Origin: CAVURW01 sp963743595
GTDB lineage: Bacteria; Verrucomicrobiota; Verrucomicrobiia; Methylacidiphilales; UBA1321
Direction of reading: 5' to 3'
Length of the DNA: 13,432 bases
Assembly (NCBI GenBank): GCA_963743595.1
Contig: CAVURW010000070.1
Coordinates: 1-13,432, forward strand
How positions within the stretch are numbered: position 1 is the stretch's first letter; the number at the start of each line of letters is the position of its first letter. The translations under genes and the position numbers were made by a program. Below the pieces are notes generated by a model that saw nothing but the letters and a program-made list of their open reading frames with translations, did not search any database and was not told where the DNA came from. Of the stretch, positions 1 through 5,990 are shown piece by piece.

Positions 1-140
1 CTAGACACATCTTTGCTCCACGTAAAGGTCCAAGATTTCTGCCCTGTATTTGGCGTTAAAGGGACACTCCTAAAACCAACGTGATCAAAGGCATCGCCCA
101 AATCTTAAATTTAGGCAATCTAGACCCGTTTTTAGCTTCG

Positions 141-731
141 TCATTGTTTAAATTCCACGTCTTCGCGATCCAGGTAAGAGTAGAGCGTCTCCCTGCTAAT
201 TCCTAGGTCGCGCGCCACTTGGGCCTTCGTCTGCCCGCTCGAAATGCGTTGTTTTAGATCATTAATCTGCTCCGCTGAAAGAGAGAGTTTGCGGCCACGG
301 TAGACACCGCGCTTCTTCGCCAGGCAGATACCCTCCCTCTGACGTTCCCTTATGAGTGCCCGCTCAAATTCAGCGAACGCACCCATTATAGAAAGCATCA
401 GCTTGGGCATTGGAGATTCGTTAGACTGGAAAGTAAGATTTTCCTTAACAAACTCAACCTGAATTCCTTTTTTGGTAAGGCTCTGCACCAAGCGGCGTAG
501 ATCGTCCAAGTTGCGTGCCAGACGGTCCATACTATGAACGACAACAGTGTCACCCTCGCGGGCAAATTCCAGGAGCCGCTCCAATTCTGGCCTTTTGGTG
601 TCTTTGCCCGATGCCTGCTCTGTGAAGGTTTTGTCAAGCTTGAGCCCGTCCAATTGTCGGTCTGGATTTTGGTCCAGTGAACTTACTCGAATGTATCCAA
701 TTCTTTGTCCCAGTGAAGTTTTGCTCGTCAT
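141..731 (-). CDS. Serine recombinase, resolvase/invertase (Pin/Hin/Tn3 resolvase-like) family
   Basis: A 196-residue site-specific recombinase that would cut and rejoin DNA through a covalent serine intermediate. The N-terminal catalytic domain shows GYIRVSSLDQ (residues 12-21) with the nucleophile at S17, the active-site R15, and the SMDRLARNLDDL block (67-78) with R70 and R73 that activates the phosphate. The long E helix (about 105-140, AEFERALIRERQREG) precedes a C-terminal helix-turn-helix (about 151-187, KAQVARDLGISRETLYSYL). Length and layout match small resolvases/invertases (about 180-200 residues), not large serine integrases. The ATG at 731 is the first Met before the conserved fold and has no Shine-Dalgarno. 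A good promoter lies just upstream. It is separated by 320 bases from the next operon, also on the minus strand. It could be a DNA invertase, a plasmid or transposon resolvase, or a cargo recombinase; no invertible segment or transposase is seen. Confidence 0.93.
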   Translation of the reverse strand: MTSKTSLGQRIGYIRVSSLDQNPDRQLDGLKLDKTFTEQASGKDTKRPELERLLEFAREGDTVVVHSMDRLARNLDDLRRLVQSLTKKGIQVEFVKENLTFQSNESPMPKLMLSIMGAFAEFERALIRERQREGICLAKKRGVYRGRKLSLSAEQINDLKQRISSGQTKAQVARDLGISRETLYSYLDREDVEFKQ

Positions 732-1051
732 GTCAAGTTAGACTCTAAGAGCTAAGCCTCAATCTGTCAAGAAAATACAAAAGTGATTCTAATCTGACAC
801 ATTTCGAGCACAGTGTTGACGTCAGCATAGGCTATACCCCAACCGGACGGCTCCCAACTCCTCTACTAAGCTCAGCAAGTTCCGGGCTTCGGCGGCGTCA
901 TCGCTTCTGCTTTATCAAGCATCCCGGATAAGGTCATCCCTAGCGCTAGGTCGACTCAATACCCAGTCCCTGGCCTCATTCGGGCAACCCTAACCCTAGG
1001 TATCGCCCCGATGCATCCATTTCGGACCAGGCGGGCTCGCGGACTCGGACT
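732..1051. other. Gene-free stretch with short palindromes
   Basis: There is no convincing gene on either strand in these 320 bases. They hold the recombinase promoter at the left edge and a perfect 12-base palindrome, CCTAGCGCTAGG (939-950). A second CCTAGG (995-1000) follows a CCCTAACCCTAGG stretch. This could be a recombination or regulator site for the serine recombinase, or decayed sequence. No known res, dif or attC architecture could be assigned. Confidence 0.4.
742..770 (-). promoter_or_regulatory. Sigma-70-like promoter of the serine recombinase, almost leaderless
   Basis: On the minus strand a perfect -35 hexamer TTGACA (770-765) is followed by a 17-base spacer and TAGAGT (747-742), four of six matches to TATAAT. 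Transcription would start about 4-6 bases before the ATG at 731, so the message would be nearly leaderless, in keeping with the missing Shine-Dalgarno. TGTCAAG occurs twice in direct orientation (731-737 and 765-771), and the palindromic CTCTAAGAG overlaps the -10, so an operator or autoregulatory site is possible. Confidence 0.5.
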
Positions 1052-1062
1052 TCAATCCGAAT
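1043..1062 (-). other. Stem-loop over the stop codon of the membrane-protein gene
   Basis: On the minus strand ATTCGGA and TCCGAGT pair (seven pairs, one G-T wobble) around a six-base loop, and the structure overlaps the TGA of the upstream coding region. There is no following U tract, so it is at best a processing or stability hairpin or a weak terminator at the end of the three-gene operon. Confidence 0.3.
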
Positions 1063-1600
1063 CGCAAAGCTGACTCTGAACTCTACAAATTGAGAACCTT
1101 AAATCCTCGGCTGCTTTTGCAATTTCTACCCAGCTATGGAAATCGATCGAGTTTGAGGGAGTATGATTGGTAAGGGTCGTTTTGTAGGCCAAGAATGTTT
1201 TTCTAACTTCCGCAAAGTGGTTTGTTCCATTGAAGCAGCTCACAGAAAATGCCTCGATTTCAGTTAGAAGGATTGAAATGTCTCGGCAACGAACCACGAG
1301 TTCTTTAAACTTTTCTTCATCCCACCTACCTTGAAGGACCCCGGCTTGTTGATGAAGTGCCACCGCAAGGTCTCTTACCTCTTCAGCTCGCTTCATGAGT
1401 ATCGCGCTGCTTTTATTGCTTTTAGTCTTTCTGCGTTCGATTGAGTAAGCCACAAAGACAGCCAGCAACACGGTGACGTAATTGAAAACGATATCTCCAG
1501 AAGACACCTTTAATTCAATCTTCGCCGAGAGGATAAGCAGCGCGAATACCGCTACAGCATAAAGTCCCAGTAACCAGTTGAATGCAATCCGCATCAACAT
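1052..1600 (-). CDS. Two-helix membrane protein with cytoplasmic helical tail, third gene of the STAS/GHKL operon
   Basis: I do not recognise the family. Counting from the TTG at 1603, two hydrophobic segments are visible (about 7-26 and 38-54), joined by a short polar loop, and the second is followed by RRKTKSNK, which places the tail in the cytoplasm by the positive-inside rule. The remaining 130 residues are soluble and mainly helical, with three or four amphipathic stretches. I prefer the ATG at 1600 because it overlaps the stop of the STAS-like gene as TGATG, a typical translational coupling; the TTG at 1603 and an ATG at 1594 are alternatives. As the only membrane protein of the operon it is the natural sensor, output or effector of the STAS/GHKL pair. 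A transmembrane effector (a common arrangement in anti-phage systems) is inference only. Confidence 0.8.
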   Translation of the reverse strand: MLMRIAFNWLLGLYAVAVFALLILSAKIELKVSSGDIVFNYVTVLLAVFVAYSIERRKTKSNKSSAILMKRAEEVRDLAVALHQQAGVLQGRWDEEKFKELVVRCRDISILLTEIEAFSVSCFNGTNHFAEVRKTFLAYKTTLTNHTPSNSIDFHSWVEIAKAAEDLRFSICRVQSQLCDSD

Positions 1601-1941
1601 CAATGGACTGGAGAAGACGAACTGTTCTTTAGTCTCGCCTCTCTAATGTATAACTCAATCTCCTCAACCAAGTACGGCTCGGTTGTAGAAATAATCTTAA
1701 CGTTTTTAAGAACGTCTAAAAAAGGGTGAATTCGAGCAAGTCCTCCAAAGGAAGCTTCAAGAAAAGAAGTTGCGTAACCCGCAGTCCCATCTAAGTCAAC
1801 AACTAATGTCTCGTTCTTCGCCAGTGAACTCTCGTAAGCCGGCTTGAGGACCGTGTCAAGAAAGAACTCACCCGAATGAGGACCGTCTTCCCGAGAACGA
1901 TGACCAGGTGTTGTAAAGCTGTCAGCAATTTTAATTTTCAT
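1600..1941 (-). CDS. STAS-like protein of the DUF4325 type
   Basis: This 113-residue single-domain protein matches the DUF4325 STAS-like pattern. A buried strand LVVDLDGTAG (46-55) leads into YATSFLEASFGGLAR (56-70), the family's hallmark small-S-F-L-x-E-x-F-G-G-L signature, followed by a strand (VKIIST) and an acidic helix (EEIELYIREARL). STAS domains commonly act as partners of GHKL-type kinases in partner switching, and S59 or T58 sits where a phospho-acceptor is plausible, although this is not shown. The gene overlaps the end of the GHKL gene by 11 bases and is coupled to the membrane gene downstream. GGGAG lies about ten bases before the ATG at 1941, embedded in the upstream coding sequence. 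A run of nine A residues spans the start codon. Confidence 0.85.
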   Translation of the reverse strand: MKIKIADSFTTPGHRSREDGPHSGEFFLDTVLKPAYESSLAKNETLVVDLDGTAGYATSFLEASFGGLARIHPFLDVLKNVKIISTTEPYLVEEIELYIREARLKNSSSSPVH

Positions 1942-2968
1942 TTTTTTTTAGCTCCCAATAGAACAAGGTGCCGCGGAACTCCGTTTCCAACGGAGTATAT
2001 GAGTGGTTGGCGACGTCCGCAAATACGAAATTTGTAATGAGTTTGAGCGATCTTACGTCGCCACGGGTGAGAGTCTTTGCAATTGCAGGAAGTCCGCGTC
2101 CTCGAGAAGGCAAGCCAGTTCGTGAATGCCCCTGACCCTCTTTCATAATTTCTTCAATCAACTGTACATCAGAAAACGCAAATTTCGCAAAAAAATCCAA
2201 TAACTTATGCCTTAATGACCGAATAATACCGACACCATTGTCGTAAAATACAAATTTGGCAATTCTCTCTGTCTCGTCGCAATATAAGAGTACCCACCAT
2301 TTCTCCTTGCCTTGCCGGTTGGCCCATTCTCTCGTATTGCCCATTGCCTCGACAAGAATTCGGTAAACCGTAGGGATACTCTTTTCAAATCCATAGAGGG
2401 CCTTACTGGCATCAAGGACCAGCCTAGAGGCTAATTGGTTATCTACGATATCGTTACTATGTTTAGCGATGGTACCTAAGTAGCCATTCTTTCGTCTATT
2501 TGGGGCTGAGCTCATAACATGTTCATAGAATCCTGATCGGTGCAATAGTCGACCTGGCTCAGTCTTCAGGGGAGAATTTCCGGCTACAACTTTACTTTGC
2601 TTGTTATTAACCATTGCTAAGAGAACCAGGATCACATCTACAGAAATTTCATCAATATCGGCAAGATTTAGAAAAACTGCCTCTCCTGCCTCTCCACTAT
2701 CTAAAGCTGCTCGGAACAGAACGAAGAACTTGTTCGTCTCTGCAAAATTCGCCATGAACGAAAAAACCTTTGGTGGCACTAGGGTGACATTTTGCCTTGT
2801 CGATCCACTAGAGACGTCTCCCTGCTCATTCTTCCGGGACTGGTCTGTAAAAAGTTGTCGGCCCCAATTTTTTAACTTTCTGAGCTGGTGGAGTTTGGTC
2901 TTTTTGGCCCGACGTGCTCGAGAAAGCTGCCTAAGCTTACGAAGTTGCCGTCGACTGAATAGGGACAC
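1931..2968 (-). CDS. STAS-like plus GHKL ATP-binding (HATPase) protein
   Basis: A 345-residue two-part protein. Residues 1-32 are very basic (RRQLRKLRQLSRARRAKK). Residues about 60-135 look like a STAS-like or dimerisation fold (AVFLNLADIDEISVDVILVLLAMV). Residues about 195-342 form a GHKL/Bergerat ATP-binding fold: N box E207-x3-N211, G1 box DNGVGI (243-248), G2-like GRGLPAI (290-296) and a terminal strand RGTLFYWEL (332-340). The usual His after the N box is Trp215, so it may bind ATP without acting as a histidine kinase; serine kinases of the SpoIIAB type are the nearest logic. The start is GTG at 2968 with no Shine-Dalgarno. The later ATG (codon 72) would cut into the STAS-like domain, so I keep the GTG. 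A weak promoter (TTGTCA, 17 bases, TAGTAG; 3003-2975) would make the message nearly leaderless. It heads the three-gene operon. Confidence 0.85.
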   Translation of the reverse strand: MSLFSRRQLRKLRQLSRARRAKKTKLHQLRKLKNWGRQLFTDQSRKNEQGDVSSGSTRQNVTLVPPKVFSFMANFAETNKFFVLFRAALDSGEAGEAVFLNLADIDEISVDVILVLLAMVNNKQSKVVAGNSPLKTEPGRLLHRSGFYEHVMSSAPNRRKNGYLGTIAKHSNDIVDNQLASRLVLDASKALYGFEKSIPTVYRILVEAMGNTREWANRQGKEKWWVLLYCDETERIAKFVFYDNGVGIIRSLRHKLLDFFAKFAFSDVQLIEEIMKEGQGHSRTGLPSRGRGLPAIAKTLTRGDVRSLKLITNFVFADVANHSYTPLETEFRGTLFYWELKKNEN

Positions 2969-3124
2969 CGGGTACTACTAACGTACATGCTTTCAATTGA
3001 CAAACGTTTACTGTTGAGGATGTCCTCGAACCCATCTGCCTGTAGCCGTATTCATGGGCTTCCGCCTGTCCTGGAGTAGTTCCTCCAAGTGTTCCTCGAC
3101 AGAGAGTTGTCTTATTAAACGGTC

Positions 3125-3355
3125 CTATAGACCGCGGAATAAATCGCCCCAATCTGCGTTGAGATTTGACCTAATAGCCACCAATAACCTCAGGGAGGGT
3201 GCATGATTCCCAGCCTCGATCTTCTGCAGATAACGAGCCGTTACGCCAAGCTTTTCGGCGAGCCCCTCCTGAGATTGGCCAGACGCTAACCGAAGGGAAG
3301 AGATATTGCGGCCAAGGGCTCGGTTGGCATCAGGTGAGGTACGGGAAACGGCCAC
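3125..3355 (-). CDS. XRE/Cro-C1-type helix-turn-helix regulator
   Basis: This 76-residue protein is essentially one HTH_3 domain: LGRNISSLRLASGQSQEGLAEKLGV (14-38) followed by the recognition helix TARYLQKIEAGNHAPSLRLLVAI (39-61). The SQEGLAEKLGV...YLQKIEAG pattern is textbook for phage-repressor-like regulators. The start is GTG at 3355; no well-spaced ribosome site is visible and no ATG precedes the domain. It lies 156 bases upstream of the STAS/GHKL operon on the same strand and is divergent from the zinc-ribbon membrane gene at 3450. It could therefore control either side, and autoregulation in the 94-base divergent gap is likely. It is probably the local switch of the STAS/GHKL cargo, by position only. 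Confidence 0.85.
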   Translation of the reverse strand: MAVSRTSPDANRALGRNISSLRLASGQSQEGLAEKLGVTARYLQKIEAGNHAPSLRLLVAIRSNLNADWGDLFRGL

Positions 3356-3449
3356 CCTTCACTACTACAAAAGAGTACCTGAGAGCGACACGTCGTCCGA
3401 CGACGGATTTTTATTGAGGACGATTGATAGATTCGGTAACTAACTATCT

Positions 3450-4451
3450 ATGGCTATCCAACAGAAACAGCACTATTGCTACACTTGTCAGCGCCAGACG
3501 CTTCATCAACGGGAAGTGCCCATTAGCGGCGGCATGGGTTGCCTCTTGACGATTTTCACGATGGGTATTTTTCTCCTATATTGGCTGGTAGCCGATTTGT
3601 TTGTGGCCGCACGTCCGTACCGCTGCCAAGTATGTGGTGCGGCCCTGGGATCGAAGCCCCAACAACCGTATCCTGCCGTTCCGCCTATTCCCGGTAGCCT
3701 TAGCCAGCCACAGCAGCGGCCACCGCCAAAGAGAAATTTGGCTATTTGGGTTGTATTAGGTCTCGTCGTTGTGTTTGTGGTCTTTGGCAGCCTCGTGAAG
3801 CCAGCCAGGGATAATTCGACGCCAGCGGCGCAAAATGTAACCTCTCCAGGTCCAGTTAGCTCACCTTCTGCGCAATCAGCCAATTCGATTGTGGCTGTGA
3901 CTGACCCCCCTAAGGTTACAATAACCAAGAGAGTACCCTTGGAGCACATATCCGCCTCCGGCCAGATGGATAATGCTACCATGACCACTCCCGGCGCGAC
4001 GTTTGTTTTGTCTAAGATTGATGGCCAAAACGTGGTGCTGATCGATCCTAAAGGAGGTTTTGTTTGTGTTGCCACAAGTGCCACCGATTATATCGCACCG
4101 ACGGCAGTGCCTGCCCCGCCTACTCCAACCGACAATCCTGCGATTGAGGCGGATCAGTTAAATCAAAAGCTGCGGGACGAAGCCTTTAATAACTTCTCAA
4201 GGTTCATTCACGAAAACGGTTCCAATCTCCCTATCGCAAAATGGAAGCAAGACGGTGCTATTCTAGAGGTGACTGTCAGTAACGATTATTTCGTGCTACC
4301 GTATCAACTGCGCTTACAATTTGCCCAAAATATAAACACGATTTGGGGAAAACTTTATCCGGACGGTGCTGCTAATTTATATGATATCAACGGGAATAAA
4401 GTTGGTGGCTGGGATATCTTGAGCGGAGTTTGGGTCAACAAGGATAACTAA
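3450..4451 (+). CDS. Membrane protein with split zinc motif around a hydrophobic segment (LITAF-like layout)
   Basis: A 333-residue protein with no function I can name. It opens with CYTC (C10, C13), then a hydrophobic segment (about 29-53, GCLLTIFTMGIFLLYWLVADL), then CQVC (C59, C62). Two CxxC knuckles separated by a membrane-inserting stretch is the layout of LITAF-like domains. A Pro/Gln-rich linker (70-95) leads to a clear transmembrane helix (about 97-115, LAIWVVLGLVVVFVVFG). A low-complexity Ser/Pro/Ala linker and a C-terminal domain (about 230-330) with mixed strands and helices follow, ending IWGKLYPDG...YDINGNKVGGW. The first ATG follows an AT-rich divergent region. A decayed partial copy of this gene lies 283 bases downstream in the same orientation. 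The GHKL/STAS module lies on the other side of the XRE gene and transcribes away. Confidence 0.8.
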   Translation: MAIQQKQHYCYTCQRQTLHQREVPISGGMGCLLTIFTMGIFLLYWLVADLFVAARPYRCQVCGAALGSKPQQPYPAVPPIPGSLSQPQQRPPPKRNLAIWVVLGLVVVFVVFGSLVKPARDNSTPAAQNVTSPGPVSSPSAQSANSIVAVTDPPKVTITKRVPLEHISASGQMDNATMTTPGATFVLSKIDGQNVVLIDPKGGFVCVATSATDYIAPTAVPAPPTPTDNPAIEADQLNQKLRDEAFNNFSRFIHENGSNLPIAKWKQDGAILEVTVSNDYFVLPYQLRLQFAQNINTIWGKLYPDGAANLYDINGNKVGGWDILSGVWVNKDN

Positions 4452-4551
4452 AAGACTCAGGAGCAGTCGTGAGAGCGGCTCTTTTTCAAGCGGGCTACGG
4501 GCTACGTCGGTGGTACCATTTCGAGTTCGAGCCACGATAACCTCAAGATCC

Positions 4552-4587
4552 ATGGCGTTTTTCGGTGGTTAACGCTACAAACGCCAT
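4552..4587. repeat. Perfect 9-base inverted repeat, 18-base spacer
   Basis: ATGGCGTTT (4552-4560) and its exact complement AAACGCCAT (4579-4587) can form a stem-loop between the zinc-motif gene and its decayed copy. No U tract follows, so it is not a normal intrinsic terminator. It may be a remnant of a mobile or recombination site. The rest of 4452-4734 shows no gene. Confidence 0.5.
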
Positions 4588-4734
4588 CGCTTTAACAATT
4601 TATGAGATAACAGAGGAGAGGCTCGGTTAAGTTATTCGAGATCAACTGGTCAGTAAGGTACGAAGTGGTACATGGCTACTTGGAAATCTCATGGAACTTT
4701 CAACGCGTCCGTTACTTTTGCTTTGACCTTTGAC

Positions 4735-4973
4735 CTATCCAACTGAAGCACTAGCGCGAGACCCTGCATCAGTGCGAAGCGCCCATTCTCGGCGGCGTGG
4801 GTTGCCTCCTGACGATTTTCACGATGGGTATTTCTTAGCCAGCTGGTAACCAATTTTAAGTAGACTCAGTCCGCCCCCACCCAGAAAATCAACTAGGTTT
4901 TGTCGTTATGTTTCCGGTGCTTGGCCCTAAAGCCAAAATCGGGATACTTCAACGCCAGCGGACCCAAGATGTC
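4735..4973 (+). pseudogene. Decayed partial copy of the zinc-motif membrane gene
   Basis: The DNA aligns over about 240 bases with the 5' part of the gene at 3450. It begins at CTATCCAAC, passes through a nearly identical block (GGGTTGCCTC, then GACGATTTTCACGATGGGTA), and continues with the second hydrophobic segment and the AACGCCAGCGG stretch. The start codon is lost, a block that would hold the first CxxC is deleted, the second knuckle and Pro-rich linker are missing, and stop codons and frameshifts are frequent. It is a dead tandem duplicate, or the scar of a recombination between two related genes. Alignment stops within a few bases of an antisense gene fragment, marking a junction. Confidence 0.75.
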
Positions 4974-4975
4974 TT

Positions 4976-5227
4976 TCAATTACCGCTCCGTTTCGAATTT
5001 CCGGCTCCCCTTTCTACGCGCTCAGAAAGGTCGAGGACAATTCGGAATCCGTATAAGTTATAGCGATCTTCCACGATTCCGGCTTTCCGCGCCGAGGAGC
5101 GAAGCATAAACGGATCACAATCGCGCCAAGATGCGCCTCGAAGAACTCGAAACGGTCCCGCAGGAAAGTATTTAGTTTTACACCATTCCCAGACGTTACC
5201 TCCCAAATCGTACAGAGCCGTACAATC
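4976..5227 (-). pseudogene. C-terminal fragment of a formylglycine-generating-enzyme/sulfatase-modifying-factor family protein
   Basis: The reading frame gives ALYDLGGNVWEWC, then FRVLRGASWRDCD, LRSSARK and YGFRIVLDL. These are the ordered C-terminal signatures of the FGE-sulfatase (C-type-lectin-like) fold: LYDMxGNVWEW, RVLRGGSW, RSAxR, GFR. Family members are usually 250 residues or more; here only about 80 residues remain, and an in-frame TAG (5230-5228) lies just upstream of the homologous part. The 5' two thirds of the gene are therefore gone. It sits head-on against the decayed duplicate of the zinc-motif gene. Function cannot be retained by the fragment alone. Confidence 0.7.
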
Positions 5228-5404
5228 CTAAACCTTAAAGATTATCAAAGCCAGTTTGCCGACAAATACCGTAAGTCATATGAACCTACCAAGTGGTATT
5301 ACGCAGGAACCTTCAGTTACACCACTGTCCTCGGAGCAAAAGCAACGTGCAGGGTCTATAGTCCCAGTTTAGAGTGGGCTGAGCGAAACCTGCTTCAGAA
5401 ATAA
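5222..5404 (+). pseudogene. Possible C-terminal gene remnant, family unknown
   Basis: A plus-strand frame without an ATG reads like natural protein: LKDYQSQFADKY, EPTKWYYAGTFSYTT, SLEWAERNLLQK, then TAA at 5402-5404. Aromatic and charged residues are well distributed. There is no start codon or ribosome site, and the frame runs upstream only as antisense of the FGE fragment, so if it was a gene its front end is lost. It could equally be a chance frame. The following bases to 5648 show nothing I can support. Confidence 0.3.
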
Positions 5405-5648
5405 GAGCTGCCTGCTCTGGCTCGGCCCTGAGACCCAATTTCGCCTAATCGCGGTAGCTGCACGTTCCTCCGACTTGACCCTAGCGAACAGATGAACGGT
5501 CAAACGTAGATCCGAGGTTCGTAAGGAGTGCCAGTATGGATCGAAGTAGTCCAAGGTGCACGAGCGGAGATATCGATCACCGACAACGAGGAAGCTGAGA
5601 TAAGGGCTTCGTAGGTAGATTAGGGAAGTTGCCGTTAGATAAAGTGAC

Positions 5649-5987
5649 TTAATAACGAGCCGTACGGATCGCCGCAAAAAGCGCAATTGAAAACTTTTCA
5701 ATAAACTTCTTCTGCTCTTCTTCAGGTATCGGTTGCATGAATCCAGTTCTGGGAAGATGATATTTGTCACAGAAGTTTAAGATCCATCGTAGCTCTTTTT
5801 CATCGGGAGCGATGCTGGCAGGGTGAATGTGCGCGAGCCTGGAGACCCACAAATCGTAAAGCCGTTCTTCGAAATCTGATCCGCCCATAAAACAAGAAAG
5901 GCCACCAACTAGACTATTAAAGTGGTAATCGTGACTTCTGCGCTTGAGCGTACTTGACTGTCGTGGTCTGCTAGGTTGTTGTTTCAT
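5649..5987 (-). CDS. Small hypothetical protein coupled to the large terminase gene
   Basis: A 112-residue protein of unknown family. The first 20 residues are basic and polar (RPRQSSTLKRRSHDYH), followed by a largely helical soluble body (DFEERLYDLWVSRLAHIHP, ELRWILNFCDKYHLPR, EEEQKKFIEKFSIALFAAI). There is no membrane segment or zinc motif. The ATG at 5987 follows the stop of the large terminase gene by three bases, so the two are almost certainly co-transcribed. Position suggests a packaging accessory or head-binding adaptor protein, but nothing in the sequence proves this. A competing frame at 5369-5770 overlaps it and looks like a shadow. Confidence 0.7.
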   Translation of the reverse strand: MKQQPSRPRQSSTLKRRSHDYHFNSLVGGLSCFMGGSDFEERLYDLWVSRLAHIHPASIAPDEKELRWILNFCDKYHLPRTGFMQPIPEEEQKKFIEKFSIALFAAIRTARY

Positions 5988-5990
5988 ATT

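Noticed and set aside
1..84. Open plus-strand frame at the window edge ending TGA at 82-84
   Set aside because: Only 27 codons, no recognisable motif; could be the tail of a gene outside the window but cannot be supported.
2601..2981. Plus-strand frame of 126 codons inside the GHKL gene
   Set aside because: Lies antisense to the STAS-like part of a protein with recognisable motifs; its own translation shows no domain.
4976..5227. FGE/C-type-lectin fragment as the variable protein of a diversity-generating retroelement
   Set aside because: No reverse transcriptase, template repeat or adenine-specific variation is present; the piece is a truncated gene end.
5369..5770. Minus-strand frame of 133 codons overlapping the gene after the large terminase
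   Set aside because: Overlaps the better-supported coupled gene at 5649-5987. Composition is rich in Arg, Leu and Ser without a domain pattern, and no ribosome site is seen.
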